Position numbers and translations under genes: made by a program. Under the pieces are notes generated by a model, which searched no databases, was not told where the DNA came from, and saw only the letters and a program-made list of their open reading frames with translations. Shown one piece after another: positions 9,101 through 16,615 of a stretch of 37,499 nt of DNA (within the stretch, counting starts at the first letter, position 1; every line of letters begins with the position of its first letter). The stretch comes from a virus, in the IMG/VR virus record IMGVR_UViG_3300009182_000155, positions 1 to 37,499 of that record. One strand, 5' to 3'.

Positions 9101-11720
9101 TTTTTGCCGTTTCTGGTAGCTTCTCGTATTGCATCCATGTCGGCTCTGTTGGATAAGACTCTGGAGGCATTTCTCTTTCTGGTGCCTTGGCTTCTGGCTT
9201 CGCTTTCATTTTGCCCTCCACCCTCTTTGCAAAATCATCTCCAGCACTGCCAATTGATCCAGCAAAGCTCTTTCCTTTTAGGTATGGCCCTTGGCTGATT
9301 GTGTCATAAACTTTCTTTAGGGCACTAACCACTCCCTGTCCAAGATCTTTGATCATTCGTGCAGACCAAGTGGCAAAGTCCATTCCTTTCTTGTAAACAG
9401 CCCTTCCGTAGTCATGGATGTTCTCCAAGTATGGCTTGAGTGCAGTTAGGTCAATAAACCCACCTTCTGACTTCCTTCTACGCAGGATGGAGTTTGTCTC
9501 TGGGTTAAGCCTATCATTGAGGTGCAGGCGAAGGGCCTCCATCGTCTTTGGACTCATCGGTGCCTTCTTTTCCTGTGCAAGCTTTACAAGTTCCAGTCCT
9601 TCAATGCCTTTTGGATGCCCACCTTCAGTTCCCTTTGGCAAAAGAAGCTCCTCGTTGGTTCCAAGCTTCCTTGCAACAACCCCATCGTCCTGTAGGGCCA
9701 CAAGCTTAACCTTATCCTTGCCATATTGGAACACATCCCCATGATGGATGGATTCGGCAATACCCCTTGGGTCTGGATGATCGTCCTTCGCCGTCTCATT
9801 GCTGTGCATCTTCTCGCCAAAAGTGAATGGTTCTTCTTGAGCCTGCCCAGAAGCCCTAGCCACAGCCGCACCTCCTTCTCTGGTAGTAGTTGTGCGTGTT
9901 CCATCTGGAAGGGTTATTTCGTAACCAAATTCGTCGGTATTTCGTGAGGCTGGCTCCTCTTTGGCATCAATTTCCTTCTGTGTGATTGCCCCGGCATCTC
10001 TAGCGGCCTCCATTGCCTTGATATGAGACTTTCCAGTGTATGTGGTGCCATCTGGTGCAATATATGCCGCAGAAGCGATTCTAGCCCCTTCTGGAGCTTC
10101 TATCGCTGGTTCAGTTGGAGCGGTTGGCTTTTCTGGTGCCACTGGCTCCTCTGGCTTTGGTTCTTCAGCCCTTACAGGCTCTTTTGCTTTTTTCGCCGCA
10201 TCAATGCGGTCATTAAGATCCTTAAACTCCGCAATCCTTGCGGATATTTCAAAATCAGCAAGCCCAGACTCCTTTTGCTTATTAACAAAATAACTAGCGG
10301 CCTCATCTGGCATCCCAGCCTCAACAGCCGATTTGATGTGATCCTCAACTGGGATCTCCGTCATTTGTTCTGGAAGAACATTCCCTTGCTTGACGGCAGA
10401 TGCAGTGATTGGAAGTCCAGCTTCTTCTGTCTCTTGTCCAACCCTCACCTTTTCCCTTCTGTTAATCTCCTCATTTGCGGCATCCGCATACTCTGGGTTC
10501 TTGGAAAGAACTTTAAGCATCTCGTCGCTAACTTCAGTTGCGGCTTCCTTTGCCCTGCCAGCCTCTGCCTTTGCCTTAAAATGACCAGCTGTAGAGTGAG
10601 CGGCAAAGAATATGTCTTGGATTGAACCCTCAAGGCTCACATCCTTAACTGCTTTTATTACATCTTCACCCTCTAGCCCTGCGGCAAAACCCCTAACTGT
10701 GGCACTGGCGGCGGCATTTGCCACGGCATTCATTCCAAGCCTTCCAGCCGCTTCTAGTATTTTAGGTGCAGACTCTGCAATGAATGTGTCGGCAACCTTT
10801 CCAGCAATCTTGCCTCCAATCAAATATGCAGGAATAGTTGCGGCTGTAGTCAGTGCCGCATGAGTAGTGCTTTTGCTGTTTGCCTCTTGATCATCAAGGC
10901 CCTCTTGCTTGTATTTTTCATAAAGGCCCTCTTTCATGCCTCCATAACCAGATGCAATCATTCCAACAAGCCCAGCACCTCCAGTTAGTGCCATTGCTGG
11001 CAATGAAAGGAGTCCAGCACCAATCTTTGCGGCAGTTGCTCCAGCCCCTTCCTTTGCAACAGGCTCATCTCCAAAGGTTCTTGCCCAATCCTCAACGGCA
11101 GTAGAAGCCATGAGTGCCGTTTCATTTGCTCGGCTGTCCATACCGAGGGATCTTTGAATGCCAGCAATAGAACCCAATGTTCCTTCTGACAAATACCCCA
11201 TAGGGGCTGTGACGGCTCCTACGATTTTAGAGGCTACGGATGGAACGCTCGCCCCTTGTGAATCACCACTTACTTCCTCTTGGTTCCCCGAAGGGACTTG
11301 GCCTCGTATCCCTTGCCCATCTTGGCTCCTTTCTTGGGTTCGTTTGCCTTCTGTTTTGGTGTCTTCTTCACTTGATAATTCACCTCCTTTTACTTGCCCA
11401 CTGGCGTTGATGTCCCCGACACGCTGTTCTTGCCTTTTAAGCTCTGGCAACCGCACTTGTTTGGTGCGTATCCCTGCTTCAGAGGAAGGTTGCTCTTGTT
11501 GGTCGCCTTCTCGTGGTGCATTGCCTTCCAAGTTGGTTTGTGGCTGATTGATGACTTCTTCATTTTGTGTTTCACCTCCTTTTAGTGTATCTGATAAATT
11601 TTCTGCAAATGCTTCATCAATAACATTTCCTTTGGGAGACAAGTCCTCCGAAAAAGCATCATCAACAACACTTCGGTTTGTAGAAATGTTCTCTGCAAAT
11701 GCTTCATCAATAACGCCCAT
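6141..11720 (-). CDS. Giant internal virion / polyvalent ejection-type protein, 1859 aa
   Basis: By far the largest gene. It opens with three short repeats of the form VIDEAFAENLS (residues about 3-43), then a highly charged, Glu/Gln-rich disordered segment to about 160. A long Ala/Gly-rich hydrophobic stretch follows (about 170-330), with TAAKIGAGLLSLPAMALTGG and TTAATIPAYLIGG, which could insert in membranes. After that come Pro/Glu/Lys linkers and long helical regions. Proteins of this size and build in podovirus-like phages are packaged inside the head and ejected with the DNA; they often carry enzymatic modules. I did not recognise a definite catalytic motif. It lies between the 324-aa helical protein and the repeat-bearing tail protein. 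Role is inferred from size, composition and position. Confidence 0.7.
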   Translation of the reverse strand: MGVIDEAFAENISTNRSVVDDAFSEDLSPKGNVIDEAFAENLSDTLKGGETQNEEVINQPQTNLEGNAPREGDQQEQPSSEAGIRTKQVRLPELKRQEQRVGDINASGQVKGGELSSEEDTKTEGKRTQERSQDGQGIRGQVPSGNQEEVSGDSQGASVPSVASKIVGAVTAPMGYLSEGTLGSIAGIQRSLGMDSRANETALMASTAVEDWARTFGDEPVAKEGAGATAAKIGAGLLSLPAMALTGGAGLVGMIASGYGGMKEGLYEKYKQEGLDDQEANSKSTTHAALTTAATIPAYLIGGKIAGKVADTFIAESAPKILEAAGRLGMNAVANAAASATVRGFAAGLEGEDVIKAVKDVSLEGSIQDIFFAAHSTAGHFKAKAEAGRAKEAATEVSDEMLKVLSKNPEYADAANEEINRREKVRVGQETEEAGLPITASAVKQGNVLPEQMTEIPVEDHIKSAVEAGMPDEAASYFVNKQKESGLADFEISARIAEFKDLNDRIDAAKKAKEPVRAEEPKPEEPVAPEKPTAPTEPAIEAPEGARIASAAYIAPDGTTYTGKSHIKAMEAARDAGAITQKEIDAKEEPASRNTDEFGYEITLPDGTRTTTTREGGAAVARASGQAQEEPFTFGEKMHSNETAKDDHPDPRGIAESIHHGDVFQYGKDKVKLVALQDDGVVARKLGTNEELLLPKGTEGGHPKGIEGLELVKLAQEKKAPMSPKTMEALRLHLNDRLNPETNSILRRRKSEGGFIDLTALKPYLENIHDYGRAVYKKGMDFATWSARMIKDLGQGVVSALKKVYDTISQGPYLKGKSFAGSIGSAGDDFAKRVEGKMKAKPEAKAPEREMPPESYPTEPTWMQYEKLPETAKKTAEVIKTDVSTKAKETIKDPAAKTAVESAFTEGVRLSEQKQESAFRKGLRKLDMFTNDMRILGAKIPKLEDIYSGFEDVTQTVADSWEGKTIPNLSRAGVKVQANALANATKWVDPHIENILAKVFPDSYQNEEAMSKTMEILAKDDILGGYNATKEELNKVNEELLNLMDEYDAGTAPRGAAGRIKELQEKADDLRDSRDALWNTHDIAKFKEDVESAKGTVIEENIKRWKEIVHPAQDELHSKWGDENVIPLENAGSVFGARINLLSKDQELRIKDFNEDTEKDGKLPSMQVVNYRNPDVKRLKLDKSQQYNSEFSTDAFNILKNTFAPRINDAAKIDLYNSLIKNGAAVIKSPGGNAPMFNGEEGRRFPAKMPVKDPTTGKTSIIERDMWVDPKIHDELMQLLDVNGRVKALKMFSWVTQLQVLGIADAVAHLKNLHGAVNNALSGDPALKQIAKKIPFISSANTIKKIYNVYKEIELDTPEIRQEIADLAMTAGLRSKYEQKGIVRYVSAHNLLHNVDTAARVIMSRNYDALVKKGLAVDTPEGKIDFVSQIGEYNRKLMSRWQSTLRDAGFSPFIVAGRSMNRIARRLVMADPGFKSPSDKAAFEARVMQASGLVLAATIPALINMVTTGNMGGRYGTPVGAIDFGPNADTKEGKRRILDLFALTGIRRGMRLLGLNAAFEGVKNGASIEEIQNNMKNDFTTTSLHPFIGPGVSLAWQTLKGERFDLRTGFQGVYSARQIGGYEQYLENLRVGLKQQQPLLYSMGGGALIEKAESMIKTKDMPEGIPAPSEETKSDIEYPKWLKPFAKPVETAAEVVASSVGYKATVSPALKLSAQLGIKLPYTPQQDLRYAVRKEILKAVKEGDKQKAIQIFNKGIQDQILVPADQTTLSGKIKEPDLLVQRVKKLKTPQDALEVYRVASPEEQDSIVEEVAGKIQRSKSVFNKRKLSLRDEMLSVTKKGSKAYEILSQRGLIPVAKGK
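11580..11720 (-). repeat. Three N-terminal 15-residue repeats in the giant protein
   Basis: The first 47 codons of the 1859-aa gene hold three copies of a motif reading [VI][ID][DE]AF[AS]E[ND][LI]S, spaced about 15 residues apart. The first and third DNA copies (near 11693-11717 and 11600-11625) are almost identical over 25 bases. Repeated short acidic/aromatic motifs at the tip of a large virion protein could be docking or packaging tags; this is inference. Confidence 0.8.
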
Positions 11721-11726
11721 AGTTGA

Positions 11727-12701
11727 TTAAAAGGCATAGCCGTCTTTGGTCATCATGTCCACGATTTCTTCTTTAGTGGCGTTTGGATTCTTCCTCCTGT
11801 ATCCCATCACATCGTCTTTTGTCGCTGGCATTGATTTTGTTGTTGGAGCGGCAGAAGGAGTTGGCGATGGAACTGGTTCCTTTGCTGGCTGTGTAGCCAT
11901 TGGAGTTCCAGTTGTTTGCGTTGGAATCTGACCAGCCGAAAAAAGAATACTTGGTGCAGTTTTGTATGGCTGAACTCCTTTTGCGATGTCCACCTTTTCC
12001 TGCACCCTTGCCGCAATGGCTTCTGGAGACAACTTAATCCCCTGCTTCTTCTCATAAGCCTCTAATTCAAGCTGTGCCTTCTCTCTAGCCAATTTAGATG
12101 CCCTTTGCTCCCTTATATCAGACAATTGCTGGGCATTTGCAGTTCCAAGCTGTCTAACATAAGTCCAATCTGGTTCTCCCTCCATAGTTCCAACCTCATC
12201 TACGCCAACACCCCTTGGTAGATATTTCTGTATTCCAGCCCTATATGACTGATGGCTCTTGGTTGCAGAAGTCACGGCAAGATCATACCCCTTGGCAATC
12301 TTCTCATCGTTTGCACCAGCAAGATAAGAATACTTTTGTGCAATATCATCTATGCGTTCTTGAGCGTTAAGGTTTTTAGTATTAACTTGGGCAATCTCCT
12401 GCCTCATCTTGCCATAATCATCATCCCAAGTTGCCTGCTTGATCTGATCCTCAAGGTCTGCCTTTTTATGGGATTGCTGTGCCTCCCACTTCTTTGCAAT
12501 AAGATCACGAGCATCTTTAACCTTCCAACCATTCTTTTTGGCAACTTCAATAGCCATCAAATCAAATTGATGTTCTCTGTCTAATTTGGCCTCTCCTTCA
12601 ATTTGTGACCAAGAACTAACAGGAGATCCAATCTCCCTTCCAATTGGTTGATATGGAGAATAACTTCCAGCGTAAGGTGAATTGCTCTGTTCTTCGTCCA
12701 T
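11727..12701 (-). CDS. Helical virion-associated protein, 324 aa
   Basis: No family is recognised. The first 35 residues are low-complexity (Ser/Pro/Tyr). Residues about 35-240 are highly charged and predicted helical, with many Lys, Glu, Gln and Ala, suggesting coiled coils. A Pro/Thr-rich linker (about 250-290) leads to a C-terminal motif MGYRRKNPNATKEEIVDMM that resembles a small helical adaptor. It lies 6 bases upstream of the giant internal protein and 2 bases after the 283-aa gene, so these are very likely co-translated virion or ejection proteins. No enzyme motif is seen. Confidence 0.6.
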   Translation of the reverse strand: MDEEQSNSPYAGSYSPYQPIGREIGSPVSSWSQIEGEAKLDREHQFDLMAIEVAKKNGWKVKDARDLIAKKWEAQQSHKKADLEDQIKQATWDDDYGKMRQEIAQVNTKNLNAQERIDDIAQKYSYLAGANDEKIAKGYDLAVTSATKSHQSYRAGIQKYLPRGVGVDEVGTMEGEPDWTYVRQLGTANAQQLSDIREQRASKLAREKAQLELEAYEKKQGIKLSPEAIAARVQEKVDIAKGVQPYKTAPSILFSAGQIPTQTTGTPMATQPAKEPVPSPTPSAAPTTKSMPATKDDVMGYRRKNPNATKEEIVDMMTKDGYAF

Positions 12702-12703
12702 AT

Positions 12704-13555
12704 TTAAAAAGAGTTATAAATGTCCATGTATTCTGGTGCATATACACCATTTCCATATTTTGGTTTTTCTTGAATTGTGCGTCCAGAAAAGTCAGTGCCG
12801 GGAACCAGTGCATTTGGTTTACTTGTTTCATTCATTGCCTTCATTGCATCAAGTCTTGGCGTTGGAGTCGCAATTGGCTGTCCTTGCCTTGCTTGCATTG
12901 CGTCAAGTCTTGGGGTTGTAGATTCTTTAGATGAGAATCCAACCCAAGGGGCCGCTCCACCCGGTTTCATTGGCTTAAACAAATCATATTCATGGCTTAT
13001 TTTTGAAGTTGATGCGTGTTGACCTTTTCCAACGCCACCACCACCCCACTTCATAAGCTCTATTCCGCCTAAACCGGGATCCATTGCACCCATCTTTGTA
13101 TACTTTTGAGGATTTTCCTTCCTATCAAGTATTTCTGAAACTGCTTGGAACTCTGCAAAATTTGTATTTACAATTCCTTGTAATTTTTCGGTAAGCTCTC
13201 TTTTTCCCATTGCCGCATCAAACGCCATTCCTTTTTCTCCAGAAAAAGGATTCTTTCGAATGTTACCATACTTCTTAAATGCATCTTGCTTTTGTTTGTC
13301 AAAATCAGATAATTCTTGCTGTGGTGTTCTAGGAACCAAGTCCTTTGCTTTTTGAACTGCATCATATGCATCCTTCATTCCACTCGCCACGCTCTTGCTC
13401 CTCTGTGCAGTATTCTGGGCATCTGGCCTTCCAATAACTTCCTCCGAAGAAAGGAAATCCTGCGGCTGTCCCATCCCGGCATTATTTGCTTGTCCACCTT
13501 GTGGCTTCTTGTAGATCCCTAAAAATGGATTTCTGTTTGGGTCTTCAATAGCCAT
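12704..13555 (-). CDS. Hypothetical virion-region protein, 283 aa
   Basis: A Gly/Lys/Gln-rich protein of unknown family. The N-terminal 60 residues look disordered; the middle holds a helical stretch (about 60-145). A glycine run (KWGGGGVGKG) and a twice-repeated phrase TPRLDAM near residues 218-238 are visible. The repeat (TPRLDAMQARQGQPIA then TPRLDAMKAMNE) could be a duplicated peptide motif. The gene is tightly packed between the 315-aa and 324-aa genes, in the run that ends in the giant internal protein. A minor virion or internal-core role is inferred from context. Confidence 0.55.
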   Translation of the reverse strand: MAIEDPNRNPFLGIYKKPQGGQANNAGMGQPQDFLSSEEVIGRPDAQNTAQRSKSVASGMKDAYDAVQKAKDLVPRTPQQELSDFDKQKQDAFKKYGNIRKNPFSGEKGMAFDAAMGKRELTEKLQGIVNTNFAEFQAVSEILDRKENPQKYTKMGAMDPGLGGIELMKWGGGGVGKGQHASTSKISHEYDLFKPMKPGGAAPWVGFSSKESTTPRLDAMQARQGQPIATPTPRLDAMKAMNETSKPNALVPGTDFSGRTIQEKPKYGNGVYAPEYMDIYNSF

Positions 13556-13556
13556 A

Positions 13557-14504
13557 TCAGATTAGGTTTTGAATCAGCGAAGGCGAGAATGCCTTGGTTT
13601 GAATATCCACTTGATCAGCACTTCCCTCTTCAAAGGAAGCCGCTTCCTCGTTTAAGCTCTGATAAGCCAACTGCCAATAGACTTGTGCCCTCTCCAGTTC
13701 GTTTATATTCTCGTAGTTAAATGCCTGTATGCCATAACGATAGGCATTGCGGTTAGAAGGAACAAGCTGGTCAGTGTTCTTAACCAATGGCACATACCCT
13801 CTCTTCACGATACAATACATCGTGCGTGTCTCTGGAACTTTGCCAATGATGCGATAGCGTTGCGTGTCTGAAAGCTGTTTGCTTTCAACAACACTCACGC
13901 CAGTGGGCCAAATGCAATCCCAAGGGGAAGTTGTTGGATAATCTCCAGACAAAGATGTAATCTCAAGTAGATCACCATTCTTTATTCTCCATCCGGGGCT
14001 GTTTGATTCAATCGTAGTTCCATTTTGATTCTGCCAATAAGGTTGCGTTGGATCTCCTTCAGAATAAAACAAAGAATAAAGACCATCCCCAATTGATCCA
14101 GTTCCACTAACCAAAGCATATGTGGCGGTCGTTTGCCCCTGCCGAATGATCTGCGTGTCACCAGCATAGTTAGGGGGAATAAACCCAAGTCCAGCATCAT
14201 TAAATGGATACCAATCCCCCATGATCTCGACAATCTCTCCCTGTGGACTCCCTTGCGAGTAATCCACGGCAATTGCCCTCATCACACTCTCCACGCCGGG
14301 TTCCGTATCAAAGTAATAATTCCCTTCAGAATCTTCCCCCACAGAGAATGTTTTAATAAACCGATTCCCCTTCCATTGCCCAGAAGAAATAAACCTCTCG
14401 TTAACAAAGTTAATTGCCGCCCCCACAGCAGGATCAGTAGGCCCCTGTGATGTGAAATAGGGAGCTAAAAGAACTTTAGCTTGTGCAAATGAAAGGGAGG
14501 GCAT
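13557..14504 (-). CDS. Virion structural protein, possible head-tail adaptor, 315 aa
   Basis: The protein has a helical N-terminus containing AINFVNERFISSGQWKGNR (about 29-47), a long beta-rich middle with many Gly, Tyr and Trp residues, and a helical C-terminus (YGIQAFNYENINELERAQVY). This layout resembles connector or structural proteins that precede internal virion genes in uncultured podovirus-like genomes, but I cannot name a family. It starts the run 13557, 12704, 11727, 6141, whose spacings are 1-6 bases. No signal peptide or catalytic motif is seen. The start is ATG at 14504, after an A/C-rich leader without SD. Confidence 0.55.
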   Translation of the reverse strand: MPSLSFAQAKVLLAPYFTSQGPTDPAVGAAINFVNERFISSGQWKGNRFIKTFSVGEDSEGNYYFDTEPGVESVMRAIAVDYSQGSPQGEIVEIMGDWYPFNDAGLGFIPPNYAGDTQIIRQGQTTATYALVSGTGSIGDGLYSLFYSEGDPTQPYWQNQNGTTIESNSPGWRIKNGDLLEITSLSGDYPTTSPWDCIWPTGVSVVESKQLSDTQRYRIIGKVPETRTMYCIVKRGYVPLVKNTDQLVPSNRNAYRYGIQAFNYENINELERAQVYWQLAYQSLNEEAASFEEGSADQVDIQTKAFSPSLIQNLI

Positions 14505-14548
14505 GATCGTTGTTATTGCTACTCACACCTAACTAACCAGTCAAGGGG

Positions 14549-14794
14549 TTAGTTATCCTCATCATCCTCAAATTCAATCTCTATCTCTGGCTCAAACTCT
14601 CCATCAATATAAGCCTCAATCATCCCCTTAATAGCAAACTGATTCCCAATAACGGCATGGAAATACTCCGTCCCACCATCCTTCTCCCTAGAAACCATGA
14701 TAATGCCATGATCAAAATGCTCTCCAGCTATCGCCCTTAACTGGGCCATCACAAAGTTAGCCTCGTTATCTTCTGGGATTCTAGTTGCTGGCAT
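14549..14794 (-). CDS. Small acidic hypothetical protein, 81 aa
   Basis: Unknown family. It combines a helical N-terminus (NEANFVMAQLRAIAGEHFDHG), a beta segment (GIIMVSREKDGGTEYFHAVIG) and a strongly acidic tail (EPEIEIEFEDDEDN). The HDHG-like histidines do not form a recognised site. It is placed between the second glycosyltransferase and the 315-aa virion gene. The acidic end could bind basic partners or mimic nucleic acid; this is speculative. Confidence 0.55.
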   Translation of the reverse strand: MPATRIPEDNEANFVMAQLRAIAGEHFDHGIIMVSREKDGGTEYFHAVIGNQFAIKGMIEAYIDGEFEPEIEIEFEDDEDN

Positions 14795-14818
14795 CCTCTC
14801 CTATTAAAACCACCCTCC

Positions 14819-15502
14819 CTACTTTGCAAGTATCTTCTCTATCTCTACCCTATGCTCCCCTATGCCTCCCCAACTCCAATACTGCTTGCAATACACAGGC
14901 CAATCCTTCGGATGCAACCAAGTAAACTCTCTCCTATGGAACTTATATGCCCACTGACCCAAAGTATTAAACTCACTAAACTCATGCCCCGGCTGTCTCC
15001 CAATCCAATCCCCCACCTTACATCCATGCTTCTCCTCCATCCAGATCCTAAACGCCTTGTAAATCCACCTCGGATAAATAATCGGTAAACGCCTCATATA
15101 CTCGCCATCACACTTCCACCCAAGCGACCTAGCGGAAATCTCAAACCAAGGGCTTTCCACGCCCTCCTCACGCAAAATAACAGGCTTCCCATCAAGAAAG
15201 AAATCCTCTGGCCTAGTATCCCGATAAAACACGCAGTCACTATCCACATGAAGCACATACTCCCCCCTGCAAAACTCATCGGCATGGAGCTTGGTCACTT
15301 GCTGATCCAAATACCCAGTCAGTCTCTGCTCCACCAAATGAACCACCTCTCCCCCCACAGAGGGCATCGTCCCCATGTCAGAAGCAGGAATCGCCACATG
15401 GACTCCCCCAAACCCATCACAATACTTCTCCACAGACTTCAAGCTGTATTTCAGCCACTCCGCATCCCCTGCATAGCTCCTATAAAAAATATCAATTGAC
15501 AC
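14819..15502 (-). CDS. Glycosyltransferase, GT-A fold (DUF6492-like), 227 aa
   Basis: Predicted nucleotide-sugar-dependent glycosyltransferase. It begins with an alternating strand/helix pattern (MSIDIFYRSYAGDAEWLKYSL), then VHVAIPASD. A YVLHVDSDCVF segment (82-92) holds the DxD metal site (DSD, residues 87-89). A Trp/Tyr/His-rich C-terminal half would form the acceptor site. The layout recalls the DUF6492 family. The start chosen is GTG at 15502, since no ATG lies in frame near the first strand. It is the first gene of the left minus-strand block and one of three glycosyltransferases in the window. The target (virion protein, cell-surface glycan or DNA base) is unknown. Confidence 0.75.
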   Translation of the reverse strand: MSIDIFYRSYAGDAEWLKYSLKSVEKYCDGFGGVHVAIPASDMGTMPSVGGEVVHLVEQRLTGYLDQQVTKLHADEFCRGEYVLHVDSDCVFYRDTRPEDFFLDGKPVILREEGVESPWFEISARSLGWKCDGEYMRRLPIIYPRWIYKAFRIWMEEKHGCKVGDWIGRQPGHEFSEFNTLGQWAYKFHRREFTWLHPKDWPVYCKQYWSWGGIGEHRVEIEKILAK

Positions 15503-15748
15503 GCATCACTCCATATCCTAGATTCCCCCAATCCAGCAACAAGATTGTTGGATGGTGTAGCCACCGAGGTAGTTCCGAACAGGGCCTCGCTGGTGAAGGA
15601 AAGAAGCAGGGTACTCGCCGTCCTGCTTTAATAATGAGAGCCATCTTCGCATTGGCTCCTTCTACTCCCAGTCAACCAATCCAGACAAGGCTCCATAGGT
15701 CGTTCTTTAGCCGAGGGGAATCAAGAAGCTCTATCAACATAGGGCTTC
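15503..15748. other. Gene-poor spacer with only tiny reading frames
   Basis: No convincing gene. On the minus strand a 44-codon frame (15652-15518) starts with ATG after AAGGAG and encodes a peptide ending LGGYTIQQSCCWIGGI. A 49-codon frame overlaps it in another phase and ends inside the glycosyltransferase start. Neither can be preferred, so neither is called as a gene. Confidence 0.4.
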
Positions 15749-15838
15749 TTATGCAGTTTTCTTTTCTTCCTTTTTAGGGATTTTCCTTCTTTTCTTTTCG
15801 CCAGCGGGTTCTACAATCTGTCTACACCATAAACACAT
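15749..15838 (-). CDS. Possible CxxC micropeptide, 29 aa
   Basis: A short frame encoding MCLWCRQIVEPAGEKK followed by a strongly basic, lysine-rich end. The CxxC pair could bind zinc or form a redox pair, and the tail resembles C-termini of small nucleic-acid-binding proteins. The start at 15838 is only 9 bases from the start of the divergent plus-strand gene at 15848, leaving no room for two separate promoters and leaders; this lowers confidence. Confidence 0.35.
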   Translation of the reverse strand: MCLWCRQIVEPAGEKKRRKIPKKEEKKTA

Positions 15839-15847
15839 CTTCCAATC

Positions 15848-16096
15848 ATGTCTAAAAAAGCTACAAACCTAAACATATCAGACGAACTCTACCTCAAAAA
15901 CCAACAAAAACTTTACTCCAAAGCAACCCAACTCGCCTCGCAAGGAGCCGAGTTCTCCGACATCGTTGGCCTCCTAAACGCAGAATACGCCCTACGCCTC
16001 AAAATATTCGTCCAACAGTTGCCTGAAAGCGTAGCCGAGCAGACGATCTACGGAAGAGCAGTGAAAGCACAGATAGTCAAACCAAAGAAGAAGTGA
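15848..16096 (+). CDS. Small hypothetical protein on the plus strand, 82 aa
   Basis: Unknown family. The protein is mainly helical (ELYLKNQQKLYSKATQLASQ), followed by DIVGLLNAEYALRLKIFVQQL and a Lys-rich C-terminus. It has no membrane segment and no cysteine. It stands alone on the plus strand between minus-strand neighbours and is followed by the hairpin-repeat zone. Its length, clean start and balanced composition support a real gene, perhaps a small DNA-associated or regulatory protein. No SD precedes the ATG. Confidence 0.6.
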   Translation: MSKKATNLNISDELYLKNQQKLYSKATQLASQGAEFSDIVGLLNAEYALRLKIFVQQLPESVAEQTIYGRAVKAQIVKPKKK

Positions 16097-16210
16097 CACT
16101 GGATTTTAGAAAAAATTGTATGGGGACTTTTGGAAAAAAAGAGGAATGAACCTTCCTTGGCCCAAGGGGGTGCCCGTCAGCTGTTATTCCCGCAAAAAGA
16201 ATGCTTAAAA

Positions 16211-16263
16211 GTTAACTCCCCCCGCCTCGCTTCGCTCGGCGGTTGTTCGGGCACAAAGCCCTC
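16211..16263 (+). repeat. Hairpin-repeat unit, copy 1
   Basis: GTTAAC and a C-run lead to CCTCGCTTCGCTCGGC (16225-16240), then the 18-base hairpin TTCGGGCACAAAGCCCTC (16246-16263; stem GGGC/GCCC). Copies of the parts recur at 16309-16346, 16405-16422 and 16430-16459. Confidence 0.85.
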
Positions 16264-16308
16264 ACTGGCAAGCACCATGCCACCTCAACTCTGAAAGCCA
16301 CATCCTCG

Positions 16309-16346
16309 CCTCGCTCCGCTCGGCGTAGTTCGGGCACAAGGCCCTC
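16309..16346 (+). repeat. Hairpin-repeat unit, copy 2
   Basis: CCTCGCTCCGCTCGGC (16309-16324) differs by one base from copy 1 and is followed by TTCGGGCACAAGGCCCTC (16329-16346), the same hairpin with one change. Unit and spacing match copy 1 closely. Confidence 0.85.
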
Positions 16347-16380
16347 ACCGCAACGCTCCACCCTAACTCGGACAACGCTC

Positions 16381-16399
16381 GGATGAAGTATCATCCTCG
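16381..16399 (+). repeat. 19-base hairpin repeat GGATGAAGTATCATCCTCG, copy 1
   Basis: A perfect 6-bp stem GGATGA/TCATCC with loop AGTA. An identical 19-base copy lies at 16471-16489, 90 bases on. Between them sits a third TTCGGGC...GCCCTC hairpin (16405-16422). Confidence 0.85.
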
Positions 16400-16429
16400 T
16401 ATGCTTCGGGCTTAATGCCCTCGCATAGA

Positions 16430-16459
16430 GTTAACCCCCCCAGCCTCGCTTCGCTCGGC
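16430..16459 (+). repeat. Hairpin-repeat unit, copy 3
   Basis: GTTAAC plus C-run followed by CCTCGCTTCGCTCGGC (16444-16459), identical in that word to copy 1. Confidence 0.85.
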
Positions 16460-16470
16460 TGATGTTCCTC

Positions 16471-16489
16471 GGATGAAGTATCATCCTCG
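16471..16489 (+). repeat. 19-base hairpin repeat, copy 2
   Basis: Identical to 16381-16399, with a GGATGA/TCATCC stem and AGTA loop. Confidence 0.85.
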
Positions 16490-16615
16490 GAACCCTCGTC
16501 CATAAAGGACTCGGCTCGCTATGACCGCAGTCTAGCTTCGTTCCAGCTTACTCTTGGCCGTCTTATTTTGCCTCCCGGCAAAACAAGGACTGGGACTTCA
16601 GTAAGCCTCCACTGG

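Larger units (their letters stand above)
16097..16615. other. Non-coding zone with dense short hairpin repeats
   Basis: No gene seen. From 16211 to 16490 it consists largely of repeated hairpin-forming words (listed separately). A further perfect hairpin, TTTTGCC-TCCC-GGCAAAA, lies at 16566-16583. Since its T and A tracts are on the wrong sides for a U-tailed terminator on either strand, it is probably a protein or RNA structure site rather than a terminator. Confidence 0.7.

Noticed and set aside
15518-15652. 44-codon minus-strand frame with AAGGAG before its ATG
   Set aside because: Competing frames of similar quality in the same stretch and no family resemblance; SD is not a reliable sign in this genome.
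16211-16490. CRISPR array
   Set aside because: Repeat words are shuffled, of several types and unevenly spaced, and no cas genes are present.
16566-16583. TTTTGCC-TCCC-GGCAAAA as a terminator
   Set aside because: On either strand the T-tract precedes and the A-tract follows the hairpin, the wrong order for intrinsic termination.
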